Of a DNA stretch of 11,649 nucleotides, positions 4,787 to 11,649 are shown one piece after another. Position 1 is the first letter of the stretch, and each line of letters starts with the position of its first letter. Below the pieces are notes generated by a model. It worked only from the letters and a program-made list of their open reading frames with translations, made no database searches and was not told where the DNA came from. A program made the translations under genes and the position numbers. Origin of the DNA: DATGIQ01 sp035295665 (GTDB taxonomy: Bacteria; Planctomycetota; Planctomycetia; Gemmatales; Gemmataceae); NCBI GenBank assembly GCA_035295665.1, contig DATGIQ010000113.1, forward strand, positions 1 through 11,649. The letters run 5' to 3'.

Positions 4787-7273
4787 ATGCGCTCCACACC
4801 ATTCGCTCGTTGCCGTCCGTTTCGACACTTGGTGCTGGAGCGAATGGAGTCGAGAGTCGTGCCTGGTTTCCTCGCCCCGCTAGCCTTTGACGTCGGCTCT
4901 CTCCCCGTCTCCATCGCAGTGGGGGACTTCAATGGCGACGGGCATCTGGACCTCGCCACGGCCAACGCGATCAGCAACGACGTAACGGTGCTTTTGGGTA
5001 ACGGCCGCGGCAGCTTTCAGAGCACCGGGAACTTCCCTGCCGGGGACGAACCCTATTCGGTGGCCACGGGCGACTTCAACGGCGATGGTCATCTCGACCT
5101 CGCCGTAGCCAATGAGGCCACCGACGACGTGAGCGTGCTGCTAGGCAACGGCGACGGCACTTTCCGGGCGGCCGGCAACTTCCCCGCCGGGAACGATCCC
5201 TATTCCATCGCGGTGGGGGACTTTGACGGGAATGGCCACCTCGACCTCGCTGTGGCCAATTATCACAGCGACAATGTGAGTGTGCTCTTGGGTAACGGCG
5301 ACGGCACCTTCCAGGCTGAGCGTAACTTCCCCGTCGGGAATAACCCCGATTCCGTGGCCGCGGGGGACTTTGACGGCGACGGCCATCTTGATCTCGCTGT
5401 GGCCAACCGCTTCAGCGACAACGTGAGTGTGCTCCAGGGCAATGGCGACGGCAGTTTCCAAACTGCCCGCAATTTTCCTACCGGGAGTAGACCTCGGTCC
5501 GTGGCCGTGGGGGATCTGGACGGCGATGGCCATCTCGACCTGGCCGTAGCGAACGCGGACAGCGACAACGTAAGTGTGCTGTTGGGCAACAGCGACGGCA
5601 GCTTCCAGAGCGCCCGCAACTTCCTTGCCGGGAGCGCGCCCCTTTCCGTGGCAATGGGAGACTTTGATGGCGACGGTCATCTCGATCTCGCCGTCGCCAA
5701 TTTTTATGGCGGCAACGTGAGCGTGCTCCTGGGCGAGGGTGGCGGAAATTTTCAGACTACTCGCAATTTCCCCACAGGGAAATCGACGACATTCGTGGCA
5801 GTGGGGGATTTTAACAGCGATGGCCATCTCGACCTCGCCATCGCCAACCATTCCTCAGTCGGGGTGAGCATCCTGCTGGGCAAAGGCGATGGGAGCTTCC
5901 CGACCGCTGGCAACCTTCTCACTGGGAAAGGGCCGGTATCCGTGGCGGAGGGGGACTTTAACGGCGATGGCCATCTCGATCTCGCTGTGGCCAACGCGGG
6001 CAATGACACGGTGAGTGTGCTGTTGGGCAATGGTGACGGCAGCTTCCAATCCGCCCGCAGTGTCCCCGCCGGCAGCAATCCCTATTCGGTGGCCGTGGGC
6101 GACTTTGATGGCGATGGCCACCTCGACCTGGCCGTGGCCGACTATGGCGGCAATATGGTAAGTGTGCTTCTGGGCAATGGCGACGGCAGCTTCCAATCCG
6201 CCCGCACGTTCTCTGTCGGGAGCGAACCTTATTCCCTGGCGGTGGGAGACTTTGATGGCGATGGCCATCTTGATCTCGCCGTCGCCAACAATGGCAGCGA
6301 CACGGTCAGCGTGCTTCAGGGCACCGGGGATGGCAATTTTCAACCGGCCCGCAACTTCCCGGTCGGGAGAGCACCCGTTTCCGTGGCCGCGGGCGATTTT
6401 GATGGCAACGGCCATCTGGACCTCGCGGTGGCCAACGCCGGAACGTATCCTTCATTCACGGATAGCAGCGTAAGTGTGCTGTTGGGCAATGGCGACGGCA
6501 GCTTCCAATCCGCGCGTAACTACGCCGTCGGGTTCTATCCGTATTCGGTGGCCGTGGGAGACCTGGACAGCGATGGCCACCTCGACGTTGCCGTGGCGAA
6601 TTATTCCAGCAACACGGTGAGTGTGCTGTTGGGCAATGGCGACGGCACGTTCCAGACTGCCCGCAACTTCTCGGCCGGGCTTGGTCCGTGGTCTGTGGCG
6701 GTGGCGGATTTTAACGGCGATGGCCATCTCGACGTCGCTGTCGTCGGCGGCAGTGTGCACGTACTCCAGGGCAGCGGCGATGGTTCCTTCCAGACGCCGC
6801 ACATCAGCTACCTCGCCGATGATTCTCCGGTGGCCGTGGCGGTGGGGGACTTCAACGGAGACGGCTTGCCCGACCTGGTCGTCGCCAACTACGTCTCGAA
6901 CGATGTGTCCGTCCTGCTCAACGACGGCGTCTGGGGTGGGCCGATTCCACCGCCGGGCAGGGTTCCCAGACCGCGGACTCCGCCGGCTGCGATTGCTGTG
7001 ACGATCGCGGATCCGGTGCGTGTGGTCCCCGGTATCCCCGCCGTGGCCTCGCCGCTGGCGGCGGCCTTGCCACAGGGCAGCGTCAAGCAGCCATTGCTCG
7101 GCTCCGACGTGGCGTATGGCCAAACACAGGGCGCTGGCCCGCAGCATTTGGCCTCGGTCTTGGCCCGGACTCACGAGACACCGCATGCGTTGACGGATCG
7201 CCTTTTTGCTGTGAGCGCGAGCGGCTGGCTCAGTAACCGCTTCGCGCCTGAAGCGCCGTGGTTCGGTGCGTAA
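4787..7273 (+). CDS. Exported FG-GAP/VCBS-repeat protein
   Basis: This gene encodes an 828-residue protein, probably exported to the cell surface. The N-terminus (MRSTPFARCRPFRHLVLERM, then ESRVVP) is the basic 'LE-LE-R-VP' leader typical of planctomycete surface proteins; no ordinary signal peptide is visible. From about residue 42 to 715 there are about 14 units of roughly 49 residues, each like S-V-A-V-G-D-F-D-G-D-G-H-L-D-L-A-V-A-N, then V-S-V-L-L-G-N-G-D-G-S-F. The D-x-D/N-x-D-G-x-x-D loops are calcium-binding loops of FG-GAP (integrin alpha-type) blades, so one or two beta-propellers are expected. A Pro-rich linker (near 718-740) and a low-complexity tail ending in WFGA follow. The ATG at 4787 has AAGGAG 7 bases upstream; a TTG directly before it is in frame but less likely. 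It is probably an adhesion or structural protein; no enzymatic motif is seen. It ends convergent with 7525-8061. Confidence 0.92.
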   Translation: MRSTPFARCRPFRHLVLERMESRVVPGFLAPLAFDVGSLPVSIAVGDFNGDGHLDLATANAISNDVTVLLGNGRGSFQSTGNFPAGDEPYSVATGDFNGDGHLDLAVANEATDDVSVLLGNGDGTFRAAGNFPAGNDPYSIAVGDFDGNGHLDLAVANYHSDNVSVLLGNGDGTFQAERNFPVGNNPDSVAAGDFDGDGHLDLAVANRFSDNVSVLQGNGDGSFQTARNFPTGSRPRSVAVGDLDGDGHLDLAVANADSDNVSVLLGNSDGSFQSARNFLAGSAPLSVAMGDFDGDGHLDLAVANFYGGNVSVLLGEGGGNFQTTRNFPTGKSTTFVAVGDFNSDGHLDLAIANHSSVGVSILLGKGDGSFPTAGNLLTGKGPVSVAEGDFNGDGHLDLAVANAGNDTVSVLLGNGDGSFQSARSVPAGSNPYSVAVGDFDGDGHLDLAVADYGGNMVSVLLGNGDGSFQSARTFSVGSEPYSLAVGDFDGDGHLDLAVANNGSDTVSVLQGTGDGNFQPARNFPVGRAPVSVAAGDFDGNGHLDLAVANAGTYPSFTDSSVSVLLGNGDGSFQSARNYAVGFYPYSVAVGDLDSDGHLDVAVANYSSNTVSVLLGNGDGTFQTARNFSAGLGPWSVAVADFNGDGHLDVAVVGGSVHVLQGSGDGSFQTPHISYLADDSPVAVAVGDFNGDGLPDLVVANYVSNDVSVLLNDGVWGGPIPPPGRVPRPRTPPAAIAVTIADPVRVVPGIPAVASPLAAALPQGSVKQPLLGSDVAYGQTQGAGPQHLASVLARTHETPHALTDRLFAVSASGWLSNRFAPEAPWFGA
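4910..6936 (+). repeat. Tandem array of about 14 coding repeats of 147 bp
   Basis: The unit is 49 codons and keeps strict phase through most of the array, for example gacttcaatggcgacgg near 4924 and its counterpart 147 bases later. Most copies share long stretches of nucleotide identity such as ctgttgggcaatggcgacgg. Copy 11 carries an insertion of six codons (adding about TYPSFT) and copy 13 is two codons short. The first and last copies are the most divergent, as is usual for arrays that expand by internal recombination. Confidence 0.85.
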
Positions 7274-7291
7274 TCCACGCAAGCCACCAGA

Positions 7292-7316
7292 ATCCACCCT
7301 CAGCGGCCGGGTGGAT
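7292..7316 (+). terminator. Probable terminator hairpin of the FG-GAP gene
   Basis: ATCCACCC (7292-7299) and GGGTGGAT (7309-7316) form a perfect 8-bp stem with a 9-base loop, starting 18 bases after the stop codon at 7271-7273. No T-tract follows, so it may act with Rho or simply protect the transcript end. Confidence 0.5.
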
Positions 7317-7434
7317 GCCCGCTTTGATCTTCATGCGGCAGTTCCTTTCGGTCTACCCGGCTGCTAATCATTCCTTTGATCCTGTTGCCCAGGCGAATCC
7401 TCCTGCGGGCCATAGCGAGTTTAAACCCCATCGC

Positions 7435-7448
7435 CCTACATGTGTAGG
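7435..7448. repeat. 14-base palindrome between convergent genes
   Basis: CCTACA-TG-TGTAGG is symmetric through six pairs on each side of a two-base centre. It lies in the gap between the ends of two convergent genes, where a protein-binding site would not act as a promoter operator. It may be part of transcript-end structure or a site for another protein. Confidence 0.35.
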
Positions 7449-7490
7449 ATCACATAAAACGGCAATCGGACACGGTGAATTCCCTTGAGA

Positions 7491-7516
7491 TGGCGATGAG
7501 TTTGTTCCCATCGCCA
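7491..7516 (-). terminator. Probable terminator hairpin of the protease/zinc-ribbon pair
   Basis: TGGCGATG (7491-7498) and CATCGCCA (7509-7516) form a perfect 8-bp stem with a 10-base loop. It begins 8 bases beyond the minus-strand stop at 7525-7527. It has no clear T-run on the minus strand, so the call rests on position and stability. Confidence 0.5.
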
Positions 7517-7524
7517 AGCATTTC

Positions 7525-8061
7525 TTACACCATCCGCTTGAGAAGCATCTCCGGCAGCAAAAAGCCCAGCGCGAAGCCGTAGAGATAATCGAACCAGAAG
7601 AAGCGCAGTCCGTTGGCGACATAGATGAGGATAACGAGAGGGAAACTCGCCAGCGCCAATGGGTGCAGACTGCCGGCGGCCGCCCGGGCCTCGCGCCACA
7701 ACCCATTCGCGTCCCCGGTGGACGGCAGGGCATGCATGCCGATCGACATCCCGAGCCAAATCAAGAAGTACGCGACGGGGTCCGATTGGCCGAAGACCCG
7801 GACCGGCACCATCGCCGGGAGACAGAATACGACACAGAGCACCGAGTTGATGAGAAACGGTCCGATACTGATAAAGAAGGATGTGGTGAACTCCCTGGGA
7901 GGCTCATGGATGACGTAGCCCGCCGGGTTGCCGATGCGGAAGAAGCATACATCCAGGACAGCGACACCCCGGAGTTTGCAAAAAAACATGTGGGCCGCTT
8001 CGTGCACGATGACGCCGGGGAACGTGATCAGGGAAACGAGCCAGCCGGGAATGATGATCAT
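7525..8061 (-). CDS. Multi-pass HExxH membrane protein, putative metalloprotease
   Basis: This gene encodes a 178-residue, very hydrophobic protein with about four membrane segments (roughly 5-30, 60-86, 96-112, 135-152, with a hydrophobic C-terminus). The first segment contains HEAAH (residues 20-24), the zinc-binding HExxH signature. A G-P-x-L-x-N element (67-72) and a later HALPSTGD (110-117), whose Asp could be the third metal ligand, resemble M50/DUF3267-type membrane metalloproteases. If active, it would cleave substrates within or near the membrane. Its ATG overlaps the upstream gene's stop by four bases (ATGA, 8058-8061), and GGGAGG lies just ahead, so it is probably co-translated with the zinc-ribbon/TPR protein, a possible partner or adaptor. 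It is shorter than classical site-2 proteases and has no PDZ domain. The substrate is unknown. Confidence 0.8.
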   Translation of the reverse strand: MIIIPGWLVSLITFPGVIVHEAAHMFFCKLRGVAVLDVCFFRIGNPAGYVIHEPPREFTTSFFISIGPFLINSVLCVVFCLPAMVPVRVFGQSDPVAYFLIWLGMSIGMHALPSTGDANGLWREARAAAGSLHPLALASFPLVILIYVANGLRFFWFDYLYGFALGFLLPEMLLKRMV

Positions 8062-8981
8062 GGCTTGGCTCCCTCCCGATTGGGGGGAAAGCGACGCTCG
8101 TATTCTTCGCGGGTGATGATTTCCCGCGTCTGGAGCCGATGCGTGATCCGATCGGCATAGTCCCGAAAGTGCGGATCACCCGGCGGCGCCTTTTGCCTGG
8201 CCAGATCCAGGTAGCGAAGCGATTCCTTCTTGAATGGAGCTCGGCCGGTGACGGCGTACTTGCAGGCATAGGCCGAGGCCACCGCCGCCATTGCCGATGA
8301 ATCGTTCGGATTCGCCGCCAAGAGGGCCTGCGCCGCGGCAAGGAACTTATCATAATCCTTGTCATCGAACGCGGCCCCCAGCTCCGCCTGAAGGAGCAGA
8401 GAGTTCACCGTCGGATTGTTTGGCCAATGCTTCTTACACTGCCGAAGCAGTTGCAAGGCCTCGCGAGATTTGTCCTCCTTCAAGAGACTAATCGCACGGA
8501 ACATGTTCGCACTGGTGTCCAGCTCTTTGGACTCCGGTACGTGATCCGCCGCGGCCACGATGAGGGGGGTCGCTTTGTCGAGGTCGCCTTTCTGAAGCAG
8601 GCGCATGCCTCGATTCCATTCCAGATACGCTTGCACGAACCGCCAATTGTGCACAAAGGCAAACGCAGCAAGCAAGAGCAAGGAGAAGGCGGCTGCCTTG
8701 AGCCAGGCCGGATACGGGCGGTGGCGCAAGAAGGCTTCGCAACTCTCGCAGGCAGGCGCCCCGGCCAGCAAGGAATACGGCTCGTTGCCGTTGTCCATCT
8801 GGCAATGCACGCAAATGGTCGGATCGACTTCGCGGCTGACATCGCCCGGTGCGAGCTGCTTACCTTGATAGCCGCCAAGTTCCTGATTGGCGCACTCCGT
8901 GCACAAGACCTTCTCGAACACCGTGAACAGTTGATTCATCGGCACGGTCTTCTTGCAGTTCCCACACGTGCTCTGTCTCAA
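8058..8981 (-). CDS. Zinc-ribbon, single-span membrane protein with TPR-like repeats
   Basis: This gene encodes a 307-residue protein in three parts. Residues 6-81 hold four CxxC pairs (C6/C9, C27/C30, C57/C60, C78/C81), forming two zinc ribbons. Residues 94-112 are one membrane helix (LKAAAFSLLLLAAFAFVHN). Residues 117-285 are helical with TPR-like motifs (YLEWNRGMRLLQKGDLDKA and AISLLKEDKSREALQLLRQC). This puts the ribbons and the repeats on opposite sides of the membrane. The start is TTG at 8979-8981, the first possible start after an in-frame TAA at 9027-9029; starting at the later ATG (residue 15) would remove the first CxxC. Only a weak AGAGAG precedes it. A promoter is proposed at 9026-9054. 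It is the first gene of a two-gene operon with the protease-like protein. I infer a substrate-gathering or sensing role but cannot show it. Confidence 0.78.
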   Translation of the reverse strand: MRQSTCGNCKKTVPMNQLFTVFEKVLCTECANQELGGYQGKQLAPGDVSREVDPTICVHCQMDNGNEPYSLLAGAPACESCEAFLRHRPYPAWLKAAAFSLLLLAAFAFVHNWRFVQAYLEWNRGMRLLQKGDLDKATPLIVAAADHVPESKELDTSANMFRAISLLKEDKSREALQLLRQCKKHWPNNPTVNSLLLQAELGAAFDDKDYDKFLAAAQALLAANPNDSSAMAAVASAYACKYAVTGRAPFKKESLRYLDLARQKAPPGDPHFRDYADRITHRLQTREIITREEYERRFPPNREGAKP

Positions 8982-9025
8982 GGCAAATTCTCTCTGGCAA
9001 ATGCGGACTTGGAACCAGCCAATCG

Positions 9026-9054
9026 ATTAGAGGGCCGGAATTTAATTGCATGAA
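9026..9054 (-). promoter_or_regulatory. Candidate promoter of the zinc-ribbon/protease operon
   Basis: On the minus strand, TTCATG (9054-9049) is followed after exactly 17 bases by TCTAAT (9031-9026). The -10 box matches the consensus at 5 of 6 positions; the -35 box is weak. Transcription would start near 9019, about 38 bases before the TTG start at 8981. The -35 box overlaps one arm of an inverted repeat. Confidence 0.4.
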
Positions 9055-9081
9055 CTCGATGGTAATTTAGCATATGCAATT
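9044..9081. repeat. 8-bp inverted repeat overlapping the -35 region (possible operator)
   Basis: AATTGCAT (9044-9051) and ATGCAATT (9074-9081) are exact reverse complements separated by 22 bases, a 30-base centre-to-centre distance or close to three helical turns. The inner arm overlaps the proposed -35 box. The segment is AT-rich compared with its surroundings, as regulator-binding promoter regions often are. Confidence 0.4.
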
Positions 9082-9209
9082 CCACGCGGAGGAAAAGGGA
9101 GATCGGGGAAGTGATGATCGTGCACGGAGTGTGAGCTGGAGATCACGACATCATAGCCGATTGAGGTTGCAGCAACCGCATCCGAACTCATGAAGATCCG
9201 GCGGGCCGA

Positions 9210-10334
9210 CTATCGCGGTGCTTTCAAGGACACGGTCTTCCCTGCCGCCGCCGACTGCCGGGCCGCGTCAAGAATCTCGGTGACGATGACATTCGTTTCC
9301 AGGGACGAGAGCATGTCCGCCTTGGCCCCATCCAGGACCACCGCGCGCAAAAGCGACAAAGCATTTGCAAAGGATGCGGGCCGCGGCTTACCGGCGAGCA
9401 GCTCTTCCCTTCCCCGGCCGCGTCGCACCCGAATGTCATCGCGGCCGACCGTGATCACGGATCCGGTTTGGCCATACACCTCCAGATCTTTGCGATCGAA
9501 CGGCCAATTCCAGGAAGCTTGGATAATTGCCTGGGCTTTGGGATAGGTCAAAATCAGCGTCGCCTCATCGTCCACCCGCGAATAGATCTCAGGCTTAAGC
9601 TGTTGCGCCACGGCCGTCACCGTATCCGGTCGCCGGCCGTCCATCAGCCAGGTTGCCAGGTCCGCACCGTAGCAGCCAAAATCGAACAGCGCTCCTCCGC
9701 CATTGAGTTTCGGGTCGATGAGCCAGGTAAGGAACTCGGGGTCGACGCCGATTTCCTTGGGACCGCGATGGCCATCGTGCACCACCAGCTTGCGGATCTC
9801 GCCCAAGGCACCTTCCTGAACCAGGTCGTAGGCAGCCCAGTTGCTGCGATACCAGGTGGTTTCGTAATTGACCAGCACGGCAATTTTTCCCTGTTGGGCC
9901 GCCTTCTCGATGGCCCGAGCATCTTCGACGCTGACGGCCAACGGTTTCTCCATCATGACCGGAATGCCCATCTGGGCACACTTCTCCACCACGCTTCGAT
10001 GATCAAACGTGTTCGTGTAAACCACGACCGCCTGCGGATGCGTCTTCTGGAGCAGCGCATCGATGTCGGCAAAGAGGAGGCTTGAACTCAATCCATAACG
10101 CTTGGCATAGCGGCCGGCCAATTGTGAATCGGACTCGGCGATGCCGACGATTTGAATATCGGTACGCGGCAAGCATTCCCGAAAGAACCCCGCTGCATGC
10201 CCATGAACCAGGCCCACAACACCAAGTTTCAGTGGTGAGGTCGGCTTGCTGTCGGCCGCCTGGACTGGTTTGTGAACATCCGCCAGTGCCGAGAGTCCTA
10301 CCGAAACGGCCAGTAGCAAAAAAACGTACCGCAT
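9210..10334 (-). CDS. Exported Gfo/Idh/MocA-family oxidoreductase
   Basis: This gene encodes a 374-residue NAD(P)-dependent oxidoreductase. These enzymes typically oxidise or reduce sugar or cyclitol derivatives. A signal peptide is visible (MRYVFLLLAVSVGLSALADV, cleavage near VQAAD, residues 24-28), so it probably acts outside the cytoplasm like other exported planctomycete members. The Rossmann segment is at 36-50 (LGVVGLVHGHAAGF, a variant of the glycine loop). EKP at 129-131 carries the family's catalytic lysine (K130). A GGG-L-x-D-x-G-x-Y-x-x-D segment (212-225) has Tyr222 where many members have His, as in glucose-fructose oxidoreductase-like enzymes. The ATG at 10334 follows GGGGAG by 5 bases; a longer frame to 10415 lacks a ribosome-binding site and would spoil the signal peptide. 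It is divergent from a CBM9-like secreted protein, consistent with carbohydrate metabolism. The substrate cannot be assigned. Confidence 0.9.
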   Translation of the reverse strand: MRYVFLLLAVSVGLSALADVHKPVQAADSKPTSPLKLGVVGLVHGHAAGFFRECLPRTDIQIVGIAESDSQLAGRYAKRYGLSSSLLFADIDALLQKTHPQAVVVYTNTFDHRSVVEKCAQMGIPVMMEKPLAVSVEDARAIEKAAQQGKIAVLVNYETTWYRSNWAAYDLVQEGALGEIRKLVVHDGHRGPKEIGVDPEFLTWLIDPKLNGGGALFDFGCYGADLATWLMDGRRPDTVTAVAQQLKPEIYSRVDDEATLILTYPKAQAIIQASWNWPFDRKDLEVYGQTGSVITVGRDDIRVRRGRGREELLAGKPRPASFANALSLLRAVVLDGAKADMLSSLETNVIVTEILDAARQSAAAGKTVSLKAPR

Positions 10335-10386
10335 GCGCTCTCCCCAAATTGACAAGCGACATCGGGCCATTCGATCGGTGAATGCC

Positions 10387-10415
10387 ACGATACGCCGGCC
10401 GGCGACGTTTCGCAA
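10387..10415 (-). promoter_or_regulatory. Candidate promoter of the oxidoreductase gene
   Basis: The minus strand reads TTGCGA (10415-10410), 17 bases, then TATCGT (10392-10387). Both boxes match the sigma-70 consensus at 4 of 6 positions and the spacing is ideal. It lies about 53 bases upstream of the ATG at 10334, in the divergent gap shared with the CBM9-like gene. Confidence 0.5.
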
Positions 10416-10501
10416 GTGCCGCCTTAACCGGACTGCCGCTGGAGCGGAGATTGTGTTAGGCTCGGGGGAGGTTTCGAGTACACCCCGTCCGGAGGGTTGC
10501 C

Positions 10502-11649
10502 ATGAAGACGCGCTCCGCTGCTGGATTGCGAATCAACTGCCACGCCGGCCTCGTGGTTCTCTTTACGCTGTCATGGACTGGCCTCTCGTTCGCTCAAGAC
10601 AAACCGATCGTAGGCCTGATCCCAAAAACACAAAAGCCCATCACACTGGACGGCAAGCTCGATGATTGGCAAGGTGCCTTTGTTACGCCGGTTCACGTTG
10701 GCCATCCCGATTTCGCCAACCGCGGAGGGCAATTTTTGTTCTTGTGGGACGAAGAGAATTTGTACATCGGCCTGCGCTGCCTCGACCAGAAGCCCGCGCA
10801 CGCTGCGCCGGACAACCGCATCTATGACGGCGATGCTGTGGAATTCTACCTCGATACCCGGCGCGGCGCTCAGCTCGGGGCGGCCCAGTTCGAGGCCGGT
10901 ACGCTGCACATGTTCTGGACACCCTTCACCGGCACGGAAGTGAAGCCACGGTTGCAGGTCCGCGACCTGCCGGTTTTCCGCGGGTTCCAATTGAAGGGAG
11001 CCCGTGTCGCCGGCCAGAAGACCCCGTGGGGCTACACCGCCGAGTTTCAGCTTCCGTGGGCCAACTTCCCCAACTTCGCTGCCAAGGTGGGAGAGATCAT
11101 CGGCATCGACTGCGAGCTGTGCAGCAGCGACGGCGGGCCGCGGGTAGACCGCACCTTCGTTTATTCCTCCCCGCAAAGCGTTTCCACGCCAGCCACGTTC
11201 GGTCGAGTACAGCTCGTGGATACCCTGGATATCCATGCGCTCAAGCCGCTCGGCCGGGCGTTGCTTCCCTTGAGCCTGACGAAGTCGGCCAATTACCCTT
11301 GGCTCTACGGCACGGTTGGCGTATCGCCGACGATAGAAGCGTCGGTTTCCAAACTGGAAGGCAAAATCCTCGACCGTGACGGCAAAACACGAAAAAGCAC
11401 CAGTGGTAAGCCCAAGAATTTCGAGGGAGCCGACTTCTTCCTATGGACCGGGAGCTGGGAGTTGTTTGATTTGTCGGCTGGAACTTACACCCTGGAGCTG
11501 ACGGCCCTCGACAAGGAGAACCGGGCTATTACCACGCGGACGCTGAAGTTCCTTCACGGCAATCCGGCGACATCCGCACCTGCACAGAACCCATCGCCCA
11601 TGGTCGAGCACACCCGTGCCCATCCGCGGCTGGCCGAGGCAAGGTCCAG
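10502..11649 (+). CDS. Exported protein with a CBM9-like sugar-binding domain, 3' end cut off
   Basis: An open frame runs from ATG 10502 (GGAGG 6 bases upstream) to the right edge: 382 codons without a stop. A signal peptide is visible (residues 13-32, LVVLFTLSWTGLSFA then Q-D). Residues 47-235 look like a carbohydrate-binding module family 9 / DOMON-like beta-sandwich: ITLDGKLDDWQGAF near its start, FLWDEENLYIGLRC, IYDGDAVEFYLDTR (family signature D-G-D-x-V-E-x-Y-L-D), and WGYTAEFQLPWANF near its end. After it come a beta-rich segment and a probable second domain (270-350: SPTIEASVSKLEGKILD ... AGTYTLELTALDKEN) that resembles an Ig-like fold. CBM9-like domains bind sugars or other ligands. 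It is divergent from the oxidoreductase with a 167-bp shared gap. TAGGCT (10457-10462) may be its -10 box, but the -35 is poor. The catalytic part, if any, lies beyond the window. Confidence 0.82.
   Translation, partial: MKTRSAAGLRINCHAGLVVLFTLSWTGLSFAQDKPIVGLIPKTQKPITLDGKLDDWQGAFVTPVHVGHPDFANRGGQFLFLWDEENLYIGLRCLDQKPAHAAPDNRIYDGDAVEFYLDTRRGAQLGAAQFEAGTLHMFWTPFTGTEVKPRLQVRDLPVFRGFQLKGARVAGQKTPWGYTAEFQLPWANFPNFAAKVGEIIGIDCELCSSDGGPRVDRTFVYSSPQSVSTPATFGRVQLVDTLDIHALKPLGRALLPLSLTKSANYPWLYGTVGVSPTIEASVSKLEGKILDRDGKTRKSTSGKPKNFEGADFFLWTGSWELFDLSAGTYTLELTALDKENRAITTRTLKFLHGNPATSAPAQNPSPMVEHTRAHPRLAEARS

Noticed and set aside
4910..6936. CRISPR-like array
   Set aside because: The repeat is a 147-bp coding unit in constant phase inside one open frame, with no short spacer/repeat alternation.
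5141..7297. Long minus-strand frames (5141-5851, 5855-6415, 6452-7297) across the FG-GAP gene
   Set aside because: They are antisense by-products of the in-phase 147-bp repeat: the same stop-free complement recurs in every unit. The plus-strand frame is clearly the coding one.
8427..10085. Plus-strand frames of just over 200 codons at 8427-9053 and 9468-10085
   Set aside because: They lie antisense to clearly recognisable genes (the zinc-ribbon/TPR protein and the oxidoreductase) and have no family features of their own.
10571..11236. 221-codon minus-strand frame
   Set aside because: It is antisense to the CBM9-like gene, whose domain signature and signal peptide are unmistakable.

Overview
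The window looks like chromosomal DNA of a planctomycete, most likely a relative of Gemmata (family Gemmataceae). The clue is the large protein at 4787-7273: it begins with a short basic segment and the motif LERMESRVVP, a form of the 'LE-LE-R-VP' N-terminus found on many exported planctomycete proteins. It then carries FG-GAP/VCBS-type repeats. GC-rich DNA, many small lone hypothetical genes, frequent strand changes and TTGACC-N17-TAGACT-type promoters fit the same assignment, which is an inference because no rRNA or other marker gene is present.

Left third (1-4146): a patchwork of small, mostly unrecognised genes. A minus-strand gene runs off the left edge (start 241). After a 430-bp hairpin-rich gap come two divergent genes, 674-1264 (-) and 1548-2168 (+). 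Each encodes a protein made of two diverged copies of one domain, and a 14-bp perfect inverted repeat closing a 94-bp segment lies between them. Next are a probable gene remnant (about 2202-2384, -), a 68-residue two-helix membrane protein (2573-2779, -), and three short plus-strand genes (2937-3041, 3106-3330, 3786-3974), each with a good ribosome-binding site.

Middle (4146-7520): a membrane-anchored TPR protein (4146-4547, -) is divergent from the 828-residue FG-GAP repeat protein, which has a convincing promoter at 4708-4736. That gene contains about 14 copies of a 49-codon (147-bp) unit and is followed by a hairpin.

Right third (7525-11649): a translationally coupled pair, read right to left, encodes a zinc-ribbon/TPR membrane protein (8058-8981) and a multi-pass HEAAH metalloprotease-like membrane protein (7525-8061). 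Next is an exported Gfo/Idh/MocA-family oxidoreductase (9210-10334, -), divergent from an exported protein with a CBM9-like domain that runs off the right edge (10502-11649, +). The last two suggest extracytoplasmic carbohydrate handling.

No tRNA, rRNA, CRISPR array, complete insertion sequence or known defence system was recognised. The least explained parts are the pair of internally duplicated genes with the inverted-repeat element between them, and the protease/zinc-ribbon-TPR pair.
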